A stretch of 64,000 bases of DNA from an uncultured Campylobacter sp. GTDB lineage: Bacteria; Campylobacterota; Campylobacteria; Campylobacterales; Campylobacteraceae. Under the pieces are notes generated by a model, which made no database searches, was not told where the DNA came from, and was given only the letters and a program-made list of their open reading frames with translations. The stretch covers positions 76,550-140,549 of the forward strand of contig NZ_CALJPG010000023.1 of NCBI RefSeq assembly GCF_937980635.1, written 5' to 3'. A program made the position numbers and the translations under genes. Below are positions 41,857 to 51,319 of this stretch, piece after piece. Position 1 is the first letter of the stretch; each line of letters begins with the position of its first letter.

Positions 41857-42963
41857 TTGTTTAAAATTGACAAAAAGATTTTAGCATATTTTGATTTCAT
41901 TCAACCTTTTTTAATCGTGCCGATAGTGGTTTTCTCATACGTTTTAATAAACGAGGCAAACGACGTACTATCCTCGAAACAGGTAGTATATTTCGGCGTC
42001 GGATTTGCCGTTTTTACTCTATTTTTTCTCTTTCCGATACGCAAATTTTTATATTTGATCCCGATATTTTATTGGATCAATATCATATTGCTGCTCAGCG
42101 TCGATTTTTTCGGCGTTAGCAAGCTAGGAGCGAGGCGCTGGCTGGAGATTCCTTTCGTGCATTTTACGCTGCAACCCAGCGAGGTGATGAAGCCCGCGTT
42201 TATCCTGATGCTGATGTATCTGATACACAAAAATCCGCCGCCGAAAAACGGCTACGGGCTGAAGGATTTTTTGCGCCTTAGCTTTTACATACTTCTGCCT
42301 TTCGTTCTGATCGCGAAAGAGCCTGATCTAGGCACCGCCGCGATACTTTTTTTGACGGGATTTGCGATCCTTTTCATCATCGGCGTGGATAAAAAAATTT
42401 GGCTCACGCTCATAATCGCTTTTGTGGCCAGCTCGCCGATTTTGTACGAAAACATGCACGATTATCAAAAAAAGCGCATCGCCGATTTTATCAGCGAGGA
42501 GCCCAATTACCAGGTCAAGCAGGCGATCATCGCTATCGGAAACGGCGGCATCTACGGCAAGGATAAGGATGAAGCGACGCAGACGCACTTTAAATTCTTG
42601 CCGATTGCGACGAGCGATTTTATCTTCGCTTATACGATAGAGCGCTTCGGCTTCGTGGGGGCTGCCGCGCTGATCGCGCTGTATGCGCTGCTGATACTGC
42701 ATCTGCTGAGCCTGAACTACGATTTTAAAAGCGACTATCTGATACGGGTCTTTACGAGCGCGCTCGCCTCGCTCATCTTCATCTACGCGGGCGTCAATAT
42801 CTCGATGGTAGTGGGTTTCGCGCCCGTCGTGGGCGTGCCGCTGCCGTTTTTCAGCTACGGCGGCAGCAGCTTCATCACCTTTATGATCCTCTTTGGAATT
42901 TTACAAAATTTACTGACGTTTAGGATGAAGGATAACTACAAGACCTACAAGATCAGGATGTAA
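41857..42963 (+). CDS. rodA: Rod-shape / peptidoglycan glycosyltransferase of the SEDS family
   Basis: A 368-residue inner-membrane protein with about ten helices; TTG start with AGGAT six nt upstream. SEDS motifs are clear: GARRWLEIPFVHFTLQPSEVMKPAFIL, KEPDLGTA (catalytic Asp region), and the C-terminal PVVGVPLPFFSYGGSSF. It polymerises lipid II with a class B PBP in cell elongation. RodA and not FtsW by overall length and the lack of a long N-terminal tail, though the two cannot be told apart with certainty here. Single gene, divergent from rluD. Confidence 0.9.
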   Translation: MFKIDKKILAYFDFIQPFLIVPIVVFSYVLINEANDVLSSKQVVYFGVGFAVFTLFFLFPIRKFLYLIPIFYWINIILLLSVDFFGVSKLGARRWLEIPFVHFTLQPSEVMKPAFILMLMYLIHKNPPPKNGYGLKDFLRLSFYILLPFVLIAKEPDLGTAAILFLTGFAILFIIGVDKKIWLTLIIAFVASSPILYENMHDYQKKRIADFISEEPNYQVKQAIIAIGNGGIYGKDKDEATQTHFKFLPIATSDFIFAYTIERFGFVGAAALIALYALLILHLLSLNYDFKSDYLIRVFTSALASLIFIYAGVNISMVVGFAPVVGVPLPFFSYGGSSFITFMILFGILQNLLTFRMKDNYKTYKIRM

Positions 42964-43067
42964 ATTTGGCGCTCGCGCGGGTAAATTTTGAAATTCTACA
43001 AAATCGCGCGAGACTTGTTTTTAAGTTGGCGGTGAAATTTGAAGCAGGGGCACTAAATTTTAGCTCG

Positions 43068-43394
43068 CTACAAAATCGCGCCGATACCGAGCGTAAAGAC
43101 CACCGCGAAAAAGGCGTATGTAAAGGCAAATTCCAAAGTTTGCGAATTAAAAAATCTGTAATACAAAACGCTTGTGAAAAATCCGCCCACGAAGGCTACG
43201 GCAAAGATCCCGATCCGCGCCGCGACGGGCTTTGCACCGCAAAATTTGTATAGGTAAAAAACCCCGCAGAAGCTGATCGCAAACCAGATCATCGCAGGCA
43301 CCGGCCCGCTTATGCCTATCATGCCGAAAAGATTGGCTAAATTTAAAAGCAGTAAAAATATCACCGCAAGCGCGATCAGCGCGGATCTGATCAT
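43068..43394 (-). CDS. Small hypothetical membrane protein
   Basis: A 108-residue protein with four hydrophobic helices covering most of its length (about residues 5-22, 28-48, 57-77 and 85-105). AAGG is eight nt before the ATG. The start overlaps the stop of the upstream gene (ATGA), so the two are coupled. No family recognised. Confidence 0.6.
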   Translation of the reverse strand: MIRSALIALAVIFLLLLNLANLFGMIGISGPVPAMIWFAISFCGVFYLYKFCGAKPVAARIGIFAVAFVGGFFTSVLYYRFFNSQTLEFAFTYAFFAVVFTLGIGAIL

Positions 43395-44110
43395 CTATCG
43401 CGCCTTGCGTCGGGTGCGGAATTTTCAGCGCCTTGATTGAAATTTCGCGCGGAATTTTCGCCCGCGCTGCCTTCGCCCGCGCTGCCGTTTGAAATTTTAA
43501 AATTTTCGTCGGAATTTTCATCGGCGCGATGCGCAGAATTTTCATCCGCGCCGCTCGCGAAATTTTCACCAAGGTAGCCACTAGAGTTTAAAATTTCATC
43601 CTTGCTTTGAGAATTTGAAATTTCGCCGCCGCTTTTAAAGTTTAAAATTTCATCCGTCGCGGCGCTTTTATTTTGCGGCTCCCGCGCCTCTTTTGCGCTG
43701 CCGAAATCTGCGTCTTTTAAATTTGCGCCCTCATCTAAATTTTTAGAGCCTTTGTCCGCAGAATTTTTATAAGCTTTATTTGAAAATCTTTTGTGCCTGA
43801 TCTGCAGATAAAAGACGAAAGCGACGAACGCCACCGCCGTGATCGCGATGTAGTAGCGGTTTTCGAAGAGTAGCATGCCCTCTACCAGCCCCGAAAGCAG
43901 CGCCAGTAGCGAGGCAGTAAGAAACGGAAAGCGCACTACATCCTTTTCGCCGATCGCCAAGGCGATGAGCGCGACGCCGAAGATCGTGGCGTTTAGCAAC
44001 GCGCCTAGGATTTTGATTTCGGCGAAAAGATTTGGATTTACGCGCGAAGTGATGTAGAGTGCGAGCGCGACGGCTGCGAAAAGCAGGATCAAAAATACGA
44101 TTTTTTTCAT
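43391..44110 (-). CDS. Hypothetical membrane protein with low-complexity tail
   Basis: A 239-residue protein: four hydrophobic helices in residues 1-108 (MKKIVFLILLFAAVALALY at the start), then a soluble tail (110-239) of Asn, Ser, Glu, Gly and Ala with repeats such as DEILN and GENSA, encoded around AAATTT and GAATTT. Ribosome site AAAGG. The membrane half may be the true ancestral gene and the tail an expanded repeat region like that of several other proteins in the window. No known family. Confidence 0.55.
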   Translation of the reverse strand: MKKIVFLILLFAAVALALYITSRVNPNLFAEIKILGALLNATIFGVALIALAIGEKDVVRFPFLTASLLALLSGLVEGMLLFENRYYIAITAVAFVAFVFYLQIRHKRFSNKAYKNSADKGSKNLDEGANLKDADFGSAKEAREPQNKSAATDEILNFKSGGEISNSQSKDEILNSSGYLGENFASGADENSAHRADENSDENFKISNGSAGEGSAGENSARNFNQGAENSAPDARRDR

Positions 44111-44777
44111 TTCAGACCTTTTAAATTTTATCTTTAAATTTACGATTCAGCTGCGCCTTTTATGCGCATAGAGCGCAAGTATCGGCGCGTTGCAACTGCC
44201 ATGTCTGCAGCATTATGCAAATATCGCGCCCTGCGGACATAGCGCAAAATTTTAGGGCGCGACCGTGCTGTTTTAAGCGCGGCTAGAGCGATACACATAC
44301 TCATGACTTAAAGCGCAATCCTAATTGCGCGGACGCGGTTTGAAACGCGGCTCGCATTAGTGCGACAAAATCGCTATTTTCGCGCGGTTTAAATGCGATT
44401 CTGTCGGTAAATTTTGCCGCCAGTCGCACTCTGTCGTGTAGAGCAGCGTCAAGTACGTGCTTTAAAATTCTATGCCGAGCCGCGCTAAAAATTCCGTGTC
44501 TAAGCCGTATGCGTTCCCAGCTCGCATATGCCGCAAGACGCTCCGCAAAATTTACCTGCCCGTAGTAAATATTTGGCATGCGGGCAGAATTTTGCGCGCA
44601 GCGCCGCACGTTTTGCTTTAAATTTAGCGCGGGGGCTCTAAAATTTTAAATTTACCGCCTTCGCGCTGTGTTTATCGCAAGATCTGTGCCGATCACCAAA
44701 CTTATATCCGCAGAGCAAATCTCGCGCCGAAATAAAATTTCATCTAGCTCGCAAAATACGTGGCGCGTAAAATTTCA
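44111..44777. other. 667-base spacer without a gene
   Basis: Contains many AAATTT or GAATTT cores and GCGC-rich phrases; a minus-strand frame at 44301-44609 is Arg/Ala/Phe-rich and not protein-like. No promoter or RNA gene identified with confidence. The ribosome site of the gene at 43391-44110 lies at its left edge. Confidence 0.45.
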
Positions 44778-46616
44778 TCACTTGTTTTTCTGAAAGTATG
44801 CGTCCACGCCGTTTGCGATGCCTTGGGCAATGCGATCTTGATAGGCGCTTTTGCCTAAATTTTTACCTTCCTGTGGGTGCGTGATGTAGCCCATCTCCAC
44901 GAGCACCGCGGGCATCGTAGCGCCCACCAGCACCCAAAATGGCGCCTCGCGTACGCCCCCATCTCTGCTTGAGAAGCTCTTTTTGACCGAGCTTAGCATA
45001 TAGCTTTGAATGTCGATGGCAAGCTTGTTTGAGGAGATTATCTTCTCGCGGTTTAAGAAATTTAGGAAGGTCTGCTTCGAGAAGGTGTTCATATCCTCCA
45101 AATCGCCCCTGTTTTCGAGCGCGGCGGCGTTTTTACTGCGCTCGCTTCTAGCCGGGCTTAAGAAAAAGGTTTCCACGCCGCTCATTTTAAGTGCTGAGCT
45201 AGCGTTAGGAGCGGCATTTGCGTGGATAGAGATAAACATATCGGCGTTTTTTTTAGCGGCGAAAGCGGTACGCGACCTTAAATTTATAAACACGTCGGTG
45301 CTGCGCGTATAAAGCACCTTGTATCCGCGCTTGGTAAGCAGCGCGCCGAGCTTTTTGGATGTGGCCAGCACGACGTTTTTTTCCTTCAGCCCGTTTCCGA
45401 CCGCACCCGAATCGCTACCGCCGTGGCCCGGATCGATTACGATGAGTTTGCCCTTAGTGGATTTGTAAATTTTACCGGCGGCCACGGAGACCGATTTGGC
45501 GCCTTGAGATTCATCTATCGTGCTGATTTGCGGCTCGCTATCTTGCTCGCGTCCGCGCTTGCGCCCTGATTTTTGATCCTTGTTTTTTTCTGTGCGCGCG
45601 GATTTTGCGGCTTTTAAGCCTTCAGCCGTACTTAAAATCATCATATTGTCATTAATTTCTACGTTTGCGTTGAATTCTTTCGGATCACTAAGCACGACGC
45701 GCACGGTCTTGTCGTTGTATTGCGAGACGCGTACATCGCTAACAAAGCTATCTTTAAGCCGCGTTTTTTGCGACTTTTGCCGCGCGCTAAAATCAATCAC
45801 GAAGCGAAAATTATCGCTACTTGCGATCGTAAAATCTTTATAATCGCCGCGCTTTAGATCGCGGTTAAACTCAAGCACGATCTCGTTTTTATCGCCGCGC
45901 AGCGATGCTAAAGCGAGTTTGGCATCGGGGGCGGATTTTTTTATACTGCTTTTGCGAAGCTCAGAATCTAATCGTTCGGTCGCAGCGCTATCCGCGGAAT
46001 TCTGCGCTTGTAAGGAGTCATCGGCTTCTGCGAGATTTTCGCTTGAGTCGCTACTATGCGCATCGTCTGTTGAATTTTTTGCGTCGTCCGCGCCGCGGGG
46101 CCTAGTGGAGCGTAAGAATTCCAAATCCTCACTAGATAGCGAGCTTAGATCGGCTTCTTCTGGCGCGCGCGCCTTTTTGAGATTTTTGGAAGTGGAATTT
46201 TTTGAATTCTTAGAATTTTTAGAGGCGGAGGCTTTGGGGTTATGCGCTAAATTTGAAGCATTTTTCTCGTCCGAACTTTTTGAATTTTTTGCATTTTCAT
46301 CTTTGAGCTTTTTAGAATTCGTGCTGCTATCGCTTGCTTTGCCTTGTAATTTGGCTAGTGCAGATTCATAAGGCGAGGAATCAAGTCCTAAATTTTTCGA
46401 GCTATAAACCAATCTCTTTAGCGCTTTGATGCGGACCTCTTTATCGGACGCGCTTTGGTAGAGCGATTTTAGCTCCTTGTGCAGCGAGCGCTTGTAATTT
46501 GGCGTCGCTACGATGAAATCCTTGTCGAATTTCGCAAAAAACGCCTCGCTGGAAGCTCCAAACGCCAATACGCAGCTAAAAGCTGCGATTAGAAAAATTT
46601 TAACTATCTTCGCCAT
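44778..46616 (-). CDS. amiA: N-acetylmuramoyl-L-alanine amidase
   Basis: Periplasmic amidase cutting the sugar-peptide bond of peptidoglycan at division. 612 residues: signal peptide MAKIVKIFLIAAFSCVLAFG, a helical N-part, a Ser/Lys/Asn-rich low-complexity zone (about 95-215, AAATTT/GAATTT encoded), an AMIN-type domain (about 225-325) and the amidase_3 domain (about 390-605). Zinc ligands are seen in VIDPGHGGSDSGA, the Glu of GLKEKNVV and ISIHANAA; VLVEMGYITHP holds the catalytic Glu. The helix that blocks the site in AmiA-type enzymes should be freed by EnvC, whose gene is in this window. It starts 17 bases inside the nitronate monooxygenase gene. Confidence 0.93.
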   Translation of the reverse strand: MAKIVKIFLIAAFSCVLAFGASSEAFFAKFDKDFIVATPNYKRSLHKELKSLYQSASDKEVRIKALKRLVYSSKNLGLDSSPYESALAKLQGKASDSSTNSKKLKDENAKNSKSSDEKNASNLAHNPKASASKNSKNSKNSTSKNLKKARAPEEADLSSLSSEDLEFLRSTRPRGADDAKNSTDDAHSSDSSENLAEADDSLQAQNSADSAATERLDSELRKSSIKKSAPDAKLALASLRGDKNEIVLEFNRDLKRGDYKDFTIASSDNFRFVIDFSARQKSQKTRLKDSFVSDVRVSQYNDKTVRVVLSDPKEFNANVEINDNMMILSTAEGLKAAKSARTEKNKDQKSGRKRGREQDSEPQISTIDESQGAKSVSVAAGKIYKSTKGKLIVIDPGHGGSDSGAVGNGLKEKNVVLATSKKLGALLTKRGYKVLYTRSTDVFINLRSRTAFAAKKNADMFISIHANAAPNASSALKMSGVETFFLSPARSERSKNAAALENRGDLEDMNTFSKQTFLNFLNREKIISSNKLAIDIQSYMLSSVKKSFSSRDGGVREAPFWVLVGATMPAVLVEMGYITHPQEGKNLGKSAYQDRIAQGIANGVDAYFQKNK

Positions 46617-47688
46617 TTACAAGTTTTTCTATCAATTCCTTCACGGATATTATCTCGTTTAATCGCCATCCGTTTGCGCCGGTAAAAAACAGACCGCTTT
46701 GCGTTTTGCCCAGATACGCGTCGCTTAGGCGGTCGGCGATGCAGTATCCTACGGCGTTAGCGCCTTTGCCGCGCTCGCAGGGGCTTACGCAGTTGCTGAT
46801 ACAGCGGATCTTAGGCGCGCTGCCCGCGGCGATCATATCTTGCAAATTAGTATGAATTCCGCGCGCGGGATAGCCTACGGGCGATTTTAGAAGCTCGATA
46901 TCTTCTTTTTTGGCGTTAAGAAGCGCCTGCTTAAATTCCTCCGCGGCGTCGCATTCAAAGGTGCCGATGAAGCGCGTACCCATCTGCACGCCATCCGCGC
47001 CCAAAGACTTCACGCGATCGATGTCGGTTTTATCCCAAATTCCGCCTGCGACAAATAGCGGGAAGCTGCCCCATTGCGCAATTTCCGCTTTTACTTGCGG
47101 GATTAGATTATCCAGCGCAAACGCCGGATCGCCGCACTGCTCGTAGGTAAAACCCTGATGCCCGCCGCTAAGAGGACCCTCCAGCACTACGGCATCCGGA
47201 ATGCGGTTATAGCGCTGCTTCCAGCGCTTGGCGATGATCTTAAGAGCCTTGGCGGAGGAGACGATGGGCACGAGCGCGACGTCCGGGAAATCTGCCGTAA
47301 ATTCCGGCAGATTGGTAGGAAGGCCCGCGCCGCTTATGATGATGTCGATACCTGCTTCGCACGTGTCGCGCACGATGCGCTCGTAGTCGTTCGCCGCGCA
47401 CATTACGTTCATCCCCAAAGGCGCATCGCCGCAAATTTTACGGGCGTTTTGCACGATGGCAAAAAGCGCCTCTTTGCTATAAAAATTCTCGCTTTGATAT
47501 GGTCTGCCATCGAGCGATTTTTTGGCAAATTTAAGATTTTCGTAGTAGCCGGTGCCGACCGAGCTAATGACGCCTAGACAGCCGTTTAGGCTGACATTGC
47601 CGGCTAGCTTGTCCCAGCTGATACCAAGTCCCATGCCGCCTTGAATTATCGGGTGTGCAATCTCGTGTTTGCCTATTTTTATACTCAT
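46600..47688 (-). CDS. Nitronate monooxygenase family FMN enzyme
   Basis: A 362-residue TIM-barrel flavoenzyme (2-nitropropane dioxygenase type). The N-terminal IIQGGMGLGISWDKLAGNVS, the block IISGAGLPTNLPEF, LEGPLSGGHQGF and the FMN phosphate loop FVAGGIWDKTDIDRVKSLGADGVQMGTRFI are characteristic. It oxidises alkyl nitronates or is used in detoxification; FabK-type enoyl reductases share the fold, so substrate is not certain. The ATG overlaps the tyrS stop (TAATG) with AAAGGTGG upstream, and it overlaps amiA, so it belongs to the spoT-tyrS-NMO-amiA unit. Confidence 0.85.
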   Translation of the reverse strand: MSIKIGKHEIAHPIIQGGMGLGISWDKLAGNVSLNGCLGVISSVGTGYYENLKFAKKSLDGRPYQSENFYSKEALFAIVQNARKICGDAPLGMNVMCAANDYERIVRDTCEAGIDIIISGAGLPTNLPEFTADFPDVALVPIVSSAKALKIIAKRWKQRYNRIPDAVVLEGPLSGGHQGFTYEQCGDPAFALDNLIPQVKAEIAQWGSFPLFVAGGIWDKTDIDRVKSLGADGVQMGTRFIGTFECDAAEEFKQALLNAKKEDIELLKSPVGYPARGIHTNLQDMIAAGSAPKIRCISNCVSPCERGKGANAVGYCIADRLSDAYLGKTQSGLFFTGANGWRLNEIISVKELIEKLVNGEDS

Positions 47689-48893
47689 TAATCCACCTTT
47701 AATTTAGCGAATTTTTTCTTTCCTACTTGGAGTGTATATTCGCCCGAGCTAAGCTGAAGCTGCTCATCTAAAATTTTATTTTGATCGATGCTGACGGCGT
47801 TTGATTTTATCAATCTGCGCGCATCCGAGCTGGATACCGCGAGCTTGCAGCTGATGAGCGCCTTTACGATCCATGCAGGCGAGCTTACGTGATATTCCTT
47901 GATCTCGCTAGGAAGCTCGCCGGCGCCGTGGACGCGGTCAAATTCCTGCTTAGCCTCAAAGGCGGTGTTTTCGTCATAAAATTGCGTGACGATCTCGGAG
48001 GCAAGCTCCTCTTTAACCGCCTTAGGATGGATCGAGCCATCCGCCACAAAGCCTTTTATTAGCTCAATATCTTCGCTGCTTTTTTGGCTTAGTAGATTAT
48101 ACCAATCCCACATTAACGCATCGCTGATACTCATCACCTTGCCGTACATATCATGAGGCGTATCGGTTACGCCGATGTAGTTGCCTAAGCTCTTGCTCAT
48201 CTTATTCGCGCCGTCGGTACCTACCAAAAGCGGCATCATCACGACACTTTGTTCTTTGCCGACATCATAAATTCTTTGCAGCTGGCGACCCATTAAAAGA
48301 TTAAATTTCTGATCGGTGCCGCCGAATTCTATATCGCATTTCATGCAAACGCTGTCGTATCCTTGCAGCAGCGGATACATAAACTCGCTGATGCTGATCG
48401 GCTGCTCGGCCTTGTAGCGCTTCTCGAAGTCGTCGCGCTCGAGCATCCTGGCAACATTAAAAGTGCTTGATAGCTCGATCATACCGCTAGCACCCAGGCG
48501 GTTGGTCCATTCGGAGTTAAACATCACCTTGGTTTTGGCGGGATTTAAAATTTTAAAGACCTGCTGCTCGTAGGTTTTGGCGTTTTGAAGCACGACTTCG
48601 CGCGCTAGCTTTTTACGCGTCTCGCTCTTGCCCGTAGGATCGCCGATTTGAGCGGTAAAATCGCCGATTAGAAACTGCACGATCGCGCCGTGGTTTTGTA
48701 AAAATGCAAGTTTATTTAGAACGACGGCGTGTCCTAGGTGCAGATCTGCAGCAGTGGGATCCATGCCGATTTTGACGTAAAAGACTTCGCCGCTGTCGTA
48801 ATAGCGCCTAATCAGCGCCTCGATCTGCTCTTCGCCGATGATCTCCGCGACGCCGCGCTTGAAATTTTCCATAATGCCTTGAATGTCAGCCAT
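47688..48893 (-). CDS. tyrS: Tyrosyl-tRNA synthetase
   Basis: Class I synthetase (401 residues) that charges tRNA(Tyr). HIGH motif as DLHLGHAVVL (about residues 50-59), KMSKS as NKMSKSLGNY (about 232-240), and a C-terminal S4-like RNA-binding region (about 335-400). AGGGAGA precedes the ATG. It follows spoT by 15 bases on the same strand and precedes the monooxygenase gene with overlap. Confidence 0.96.
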   Translation of the reverse strand: MADIQGIMENFKRGVAEIIGEEQIEALIRRYYDSGEVFYVKIGMDPTAADLHLGHAVVLNKLAFLQNHGAIVQFLIGDFTAQIGDPTGKSETRKKLAREVVLQNAKTYEQQVFKILNPAKTKVMFNSEWTNRLGASGMIELSSTFNVARMLERDDFEKRYKAEQPISISEFMYPLLQGYDSVCMKCDIEFGGTDQKFNLLMGRQLQRIYDVGKEQSVVMMPLLVGTDGANKMSKSLGNYIGVTDTPHDMYGKVMSISDALMWDWYNLLSQKSSEDIELIKGFVADGSIHPKAVKEELASEIVTQFYDENTAFEAKQEFDRVHGAGELPSEIKEYHVSSPAWIVKALISCKLAVSSSDARRLIKSNAVSIDQNKILDEQLQLSSGEYTLQVGKKKFAKLKVD

Positions 48894-48907
48894 TTGCTCT
48901 CCCTTAT

Positions 48908-51100
48908 TTAGTTTTTATATACGTCCGTAAGTGATACGAAATCCACGATTTTAAAGCGGTTTTTGAGTTTGTCTTTAATCTCCGTGGAGTCTAAATTTTC
49001 GTTCAGCTCGATGATGATCTCAAAATAATCCGACGTCGTTTCGCTATTTTCGTTGAGGCTTATCGACACTAGATCGACCTCGAGCTTGACTAAATAGTTC
49101 AAAAACGTCGCCAGCGAGCCGCGCTTGTTTTCTAAATTTAATATGATCTTGTAGCGGTGCGGCGCATTGCGCGTCCATTTTACGAAGATCATCTCATCGG
49201 TTTTGATTAGCTCGCTTGCGCGTTCGCACAGCTTATGATGCACCGTCACGCCGTGTCCGTTGCGAAAGCCGATGATGTCGTCACCGCGCTTTGGGTTGCA
49301 GCAGTAATCAAACTCGACCTCGTCGATTTTAAAATTTGAATACACCACGATGTTGTCAAATTTTTGCTTCTCGATCTCATACTTGCTGCGAAATTTCATA
49401 TTGAAAAATTTCTCTTTGAGCGGGTATTTTTTCAGCGCGTTTACGACGTCTTTTAAAAATACCGAGTCGTAGGCAGCTTTGCCGATCTTTTTGCTTAAAT
49501 TTTCTTTTTCAAGCCAGCTTAGAATGCTCTCCTTGCTCGTCGTAAAGATCGCGCATAAAATTTTAATCGCTACTTCAAAATTTATATCTCTGATCTTTTG
49601 CTTGCAAAATGCCTTTATCGTCGCGCGCGCCTTGCCCGTTTTGACCGAGCTTAGCCAGCTGCAGCGGTAGTGTGGCTCGCTTCCGGTGATGATATGAACG
49701 ATATCTCCGTTTTTAAGCTCCGTAAGAAGCGGCACTTTGACGCGATTTATAAAGGCCTCGGTTGCTTTTAAGCCCACTTGAGAGTGTATCTCGTAGGCGT
49801 AATCAAGCGCCGTAGCACCGCGCGGCAATGTAAAAATTCCGCCTTTCGGCGAGTACACGGCGATATCTTCTACGTAGAGGCTGTCTTTAGCATATTCGTA
49901 AAGATCCTCGGCGTTGGCGTCGTCCTCTTCCTGCATGCCGATGTCGTTTAGCCAATCAAGCTTCGGATTGATCGAGCCGCTATATTTATACTTCCAGTGT
50001 GCGGCGACGCCGAATTCTGCGGTGTTATGCATATCGAAGGTGCGGATCTGTACCTCTACGATCATACTTTCGTTAAAAACGGTCGTATGGATCGTCTGAT
50101 ATCCGTTTTGCTTCGGAAGCGCGATATAATCCTTAAAGCGCGATATGAGCGGATTAAATTTAGTATGGATGATGCCAAGAGCCAAGTAGCAATCCATCGG
50201 CTTTTGCACGATGATGCGTATAGCTAAAAGATCAAGCACCTCCTCGATCGAAATTCCTTTGCGTTGCATCTTTAAAAAGATCGAGTAGTAGTGTTTCATC
50301 CGCTTTTGGATCTCAAAGCTTCCCTCACTAAAGCCGTTTGAAAGCATATACTCCTTGATCTTTTCGCTAAATTTGCTCAAGCTCATCTGAAGTTGCTGCT
50401 TATGCTCCTCGACGTAATCGGCGATCGCCGAATACTCTTTAGGCATGACGTATTTGAAGCTAAGATCTTCAAGCACGTTTTTGATTGATGAAATTCCAAG
50501 CCTGTGCGCGATCGGCGCGTAAACCAAAAGCGTCTCCTCGCCGATACGTTTTTGTTTATCTGGGCGAAGTGCGTCTAGGGTTAGCATATTGTGTAGCCTG
50601 TCGCAGAGCTTGACTACCAAAACGCGCTGATCGTTAATGGAGATCATCAGCATCCTGCGGAAGGTAAGTGCGGTGGTGCGAAGCTTGGCGTTACTATCGC
50701 CGGATGGGGCTAATTTATCCTCCCTGATGTTGACGATTTTAGTAAGCCCTTCTACGATTTTGGCTACTTCGTCGCCGAATCTTTGTCTAACCTGCTCGAT
50801 GCTGTAATCTGTATCCTCTACTACGTCGTGTAGTAGCGCAGATATCACCATCGCGTCGTCTCCACCCATAAAAGATACGAAGCAAGCTACCAAAATCGGA
50901 TGGATCGCATACGGCTCGCCGCTTTTGCGAAACTGCCCGTCGTGCTGAGCGATGCATAAATTTATAGCATCCACCAGTAACGGAGTGGGCTCTTTTAGAT
51001 TATAAAGCAGCTGCTTGGCGCTTTGAATGTCTTTGGTATCGACGACATCGTCGATGAGACTTTCTAGGAAGTTATCATTAATCCTTGTCAACGATTCCAT
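48908..51100 (-). CDS. spoT: Bifunctional (p)ppGpp synthetase/hydrolase
   Basis: The single long RSH enzyme of this lineage (730 residues), making and degrading (p)ppGpp in the stringent response. HD hydrolase with ALLHDVVEDTDYS (about residues 85-97) and the synthetase block VEVQIRTFDMHNTAEFGVAAHW (about 335-360), then a TGS domain (YSPKGGIFTLPRGATALDYAYE) and a C-terminal ACT domain (KRGSLATFLNYLVKLEVDLV). Both active sites look intact. The start overlaps rpoZ by 23 bases; coupling of SpoT and omega is conserved in many bacteria. Confidence 0.95.
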   Translation of the reverse strand: MESLTRINDNFLESLIDDVVDTKDIQSAKQLLYNLKEPTPLLVDAINLCIAQHDGQFRKSGEPYAIHPILVACFVSFMGGDDAMVISALLHDVVEDTDYSIEQVRQRFGDEVAKIVEGLTKIVNIREDKLAPSGDSNAKLRTTALTFRRMLMISINDQRVLVVKLCDRLHNMLTLDALRPDKQKRIGEETLLVYAPIAHRLGISSIKNVLEDLSFKYVMPKEYSAIADYVEEHKQQLQMSLSKFSEKIKEYMLSNGFSEGSFEIQKRMKHYYSIFLKMQRKGISIEEVLDLLAIRIIVQKPMDCYLALGIIHTKFNPLISRFKDYIALPKQNGYQTIHTTVFNESMIVEVQIRTFDMHNTAEFGVAAHWKYKYSGSINPKLDWLNDIGMQEEDDANAEDLYEYAKDSLYVEDIAVYSPKGGIFTLPRGATALDYAYEIHSQVGLKATEAFINRVKVPLLTELKNGDIVHIITGSEPHYRCSWLSSVKTGKARATIKAFCKQKIRDINFEVAIKILCAIFTTSKESILSWLEKENLSKKIGKAAYDSVFLKDVVNALKKYPLKEKFFNMKFRSKYEIEKQKFDNIVVYSNFKIDEVEFDYCCNPKRGDDIIGFRNGHGVTVHHKLCERASELIKTDEMIFVKWTRNAPHRYKIILNLENKRGSLATFLNYLVKLEVDLVSISLNENSETTSDYFEIIIELNENLDSTEIKDKLKNRFKIVDFVSLTDVYKN

Positions 51101-51296
51101 CTAATGCGATCTTACCTTCGGCTAGTTCCAAGATTGCTATATCGGCAAATTTCATCCTGCGAGTATCTACGTTCTCTATCAGCGGCGGTTCGCCCGCAGC
51201 TAGCTGCTCGGCGCGTTTGCTTATCATCAAAGATAGCTTATATCGGTCTCCGCCCGTTACTTTTAAGGCCTTGGCTACTATTTGTTCGGTTCTCAT
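51078..51296 (-). CDS. rpoZ: RNA polymerase omega subunit
   Basis: Small subunit (72 residues) that stabilises beta' in RNA polymerase and helps ppGpp sensing. Start at the ATG at 51296 (MRTEQIVAKALKVTG) with AAGGAG six nt upstream; the TTG codon just before it is not needed. The block GDRYKLSLMISKRAEQLA is the family core, in slightly reduced form. It overlaps spoT and lies 24 bases after pyrH. Confidence 0.92.
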   Translation of the reverse strand: MRTEQIVAKALKVTGGDRYKLSLMISKRAEQLAAGEPPLIENVDTRRMKFADIAILELAEGKIALDGIVDKD

Positions 51297-51319
51297 CAAT
51301 TCTCCTTAAATTTAAAATT

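Noticed and set aside
44301..44609. Minus-strand frame of 102 codons in the spacer beside amiA
   Set aside because: No family features or ribosome site; composition is that of the repeat-rich spacer.
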